Shown here: positions 5,193-5,320 of the stretch, one piece after another
Layout of the letters: the number at the start of each line of letters is the position of its first letter
Position numbering within the stretch: the stretch's first letter is position 1
NCBI GenBank assembly: GCA_002779205.1
Contig: PEXF01000103.1
Span: forward strand, 1 to 5,320
Length of the DNA: 5,320 nt
Direction: 5' to 3'
From: Candidatus Hydromicrobium americanum
GTDB lineage: Bacteria; Actinomycetota; Humimicrobiia; Humimicrobiales; Humimicrobiaceae
Program-made: the position numbers and the translations under genes
Notes under the pieces: generated by a model
What the model saw: only the letters and a program-made list of their open reading frames with translations
Told to the model about the DNA's origin: nothing
The model's database searches: none

Positions 5193-5320
5193 ATATACCA
5201 AAGCGAATTGATATAACACCTAAACAGCTTGAAGAAGTGCTTGCAAGAGCTAAAGAACTACTTTTGCCAGAGGACTGGCAAATAATTAAGGGTATGGCTG
5301 ATACCATCGCCTTTCTTTCA
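5189..5320 (+). CDS. tnpC: IS66 transposase TnpC, N-terminal part (runs off window)
   Basis: The frame starting at TTG 5189 is open to the window end for 44 codons. It reads ITPKQLEEVLARAKELLLPE (residues 9-28), then DWQIIKGMADTIAFLS. This is the characteristic amphipathic start of IS66 TnpC transposases, which precedes a leucine-zipper-like segment and then the DDE catalytic domain. The DDE residues are outside the window, so activity cannot be judged. The TTG start overlaps the TGA of the DruA gene by 4 bases, with a G-rich TTGGGGG a few bases upstream serving as a possible ribosome site. TTG is chosen because no ATG occurs before codon 36. Confidence 0.8.
   Translation, partial: MNIPKRIDITPKQLEEVLARAKELLLPEDWQIIKGMADTIAFLS

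Larger units (their letters stand above)
3458..5320 (+). mobile_element. IS66-family insertion sequence carrying a DruA-family gene (left part)
   Basis: Three IS66 hallmark genes in the usual order (tnpA, tnpB, tnpC) share one strand, with a DUF4338/DruA gene between tnpB and tnpC. The left edge is placed at about 3458 (GTTAACATCGG), because E1-like coding similarity on the minus strand reaches nearly there and a stop codon follows at once. IS66 elements typically begin with GT and make 8-bp target duplications; on that basis TAAATTTT (3450-3457) is the predicted target copy. The edge may be off by several bases. The right end, the rest of tnpC and the second target copy lie beyond the window. 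Confidence 0.8.

Overview
AT-rich DNA with good AGGAGG-type ribosome binding sites, a flavodoxin and clostridial-looking proteins suggests a low-GC, probably anaerobic Firmicute (class Clostridia). This is an inference from composition and protein style; no rRNA or marker gene is present.

Left part (1-3434): a leftward (minus-strand) metabolic block. In transcription order it holds the beta subunit of a thiamine-diphosphate 2-oxoacid/acetoin dehydrogenase E1 (2481-3434), a decayed stretch with remnants of one or two genes (1861-2429), a short-chain flavodoxin (1391-1843) and a medium-chain zinc-type alcohol/polyol dehydrogenase (118-1173). The last gene has its own likely sigma-A promoter at 1320-1347, overlapped by one dyad and followed by a second. 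The decayed stretch is full of frameshifts and stops; its 3' end resembles the C-terminus of an FGGY sugar kinase. The block looks like part of a sugar, polyol or acetoin catabolic cluster that is falling apart. No E1 alpha, E2 or E3 gene is visible.

Right part (about 3458 to the window end): the left end of an IS66-family insertion sequence reading rightward, with tnpA (3499-3891), tnpB (3893-4246), a DUF4338/DruA-family gene (4311-5192) and the first 44 codons of the tnpC transposase (from 5189). The element is inserted at or within a few codons of the native start of the E1 beta gene: E1-like coding similarity runs almost to the IS edge, but the native start codon and ribosome binding site are gone.

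Most noteworthy is the DruA-family gene inside the IS66 operon, overlapping the tnpC start by 4 bases. DruA is named from the Druantia anti-phage system, but here it is without the large DruE helicase and sits as an apparently integral part of a transposon. A role in transposition is therefore at least as reasonable as defence. A second notable item is a perfect 10-bp inverted repeat at the IS end that places the tnpA ribosome binding site in a loop and its whole start codon in a stem.
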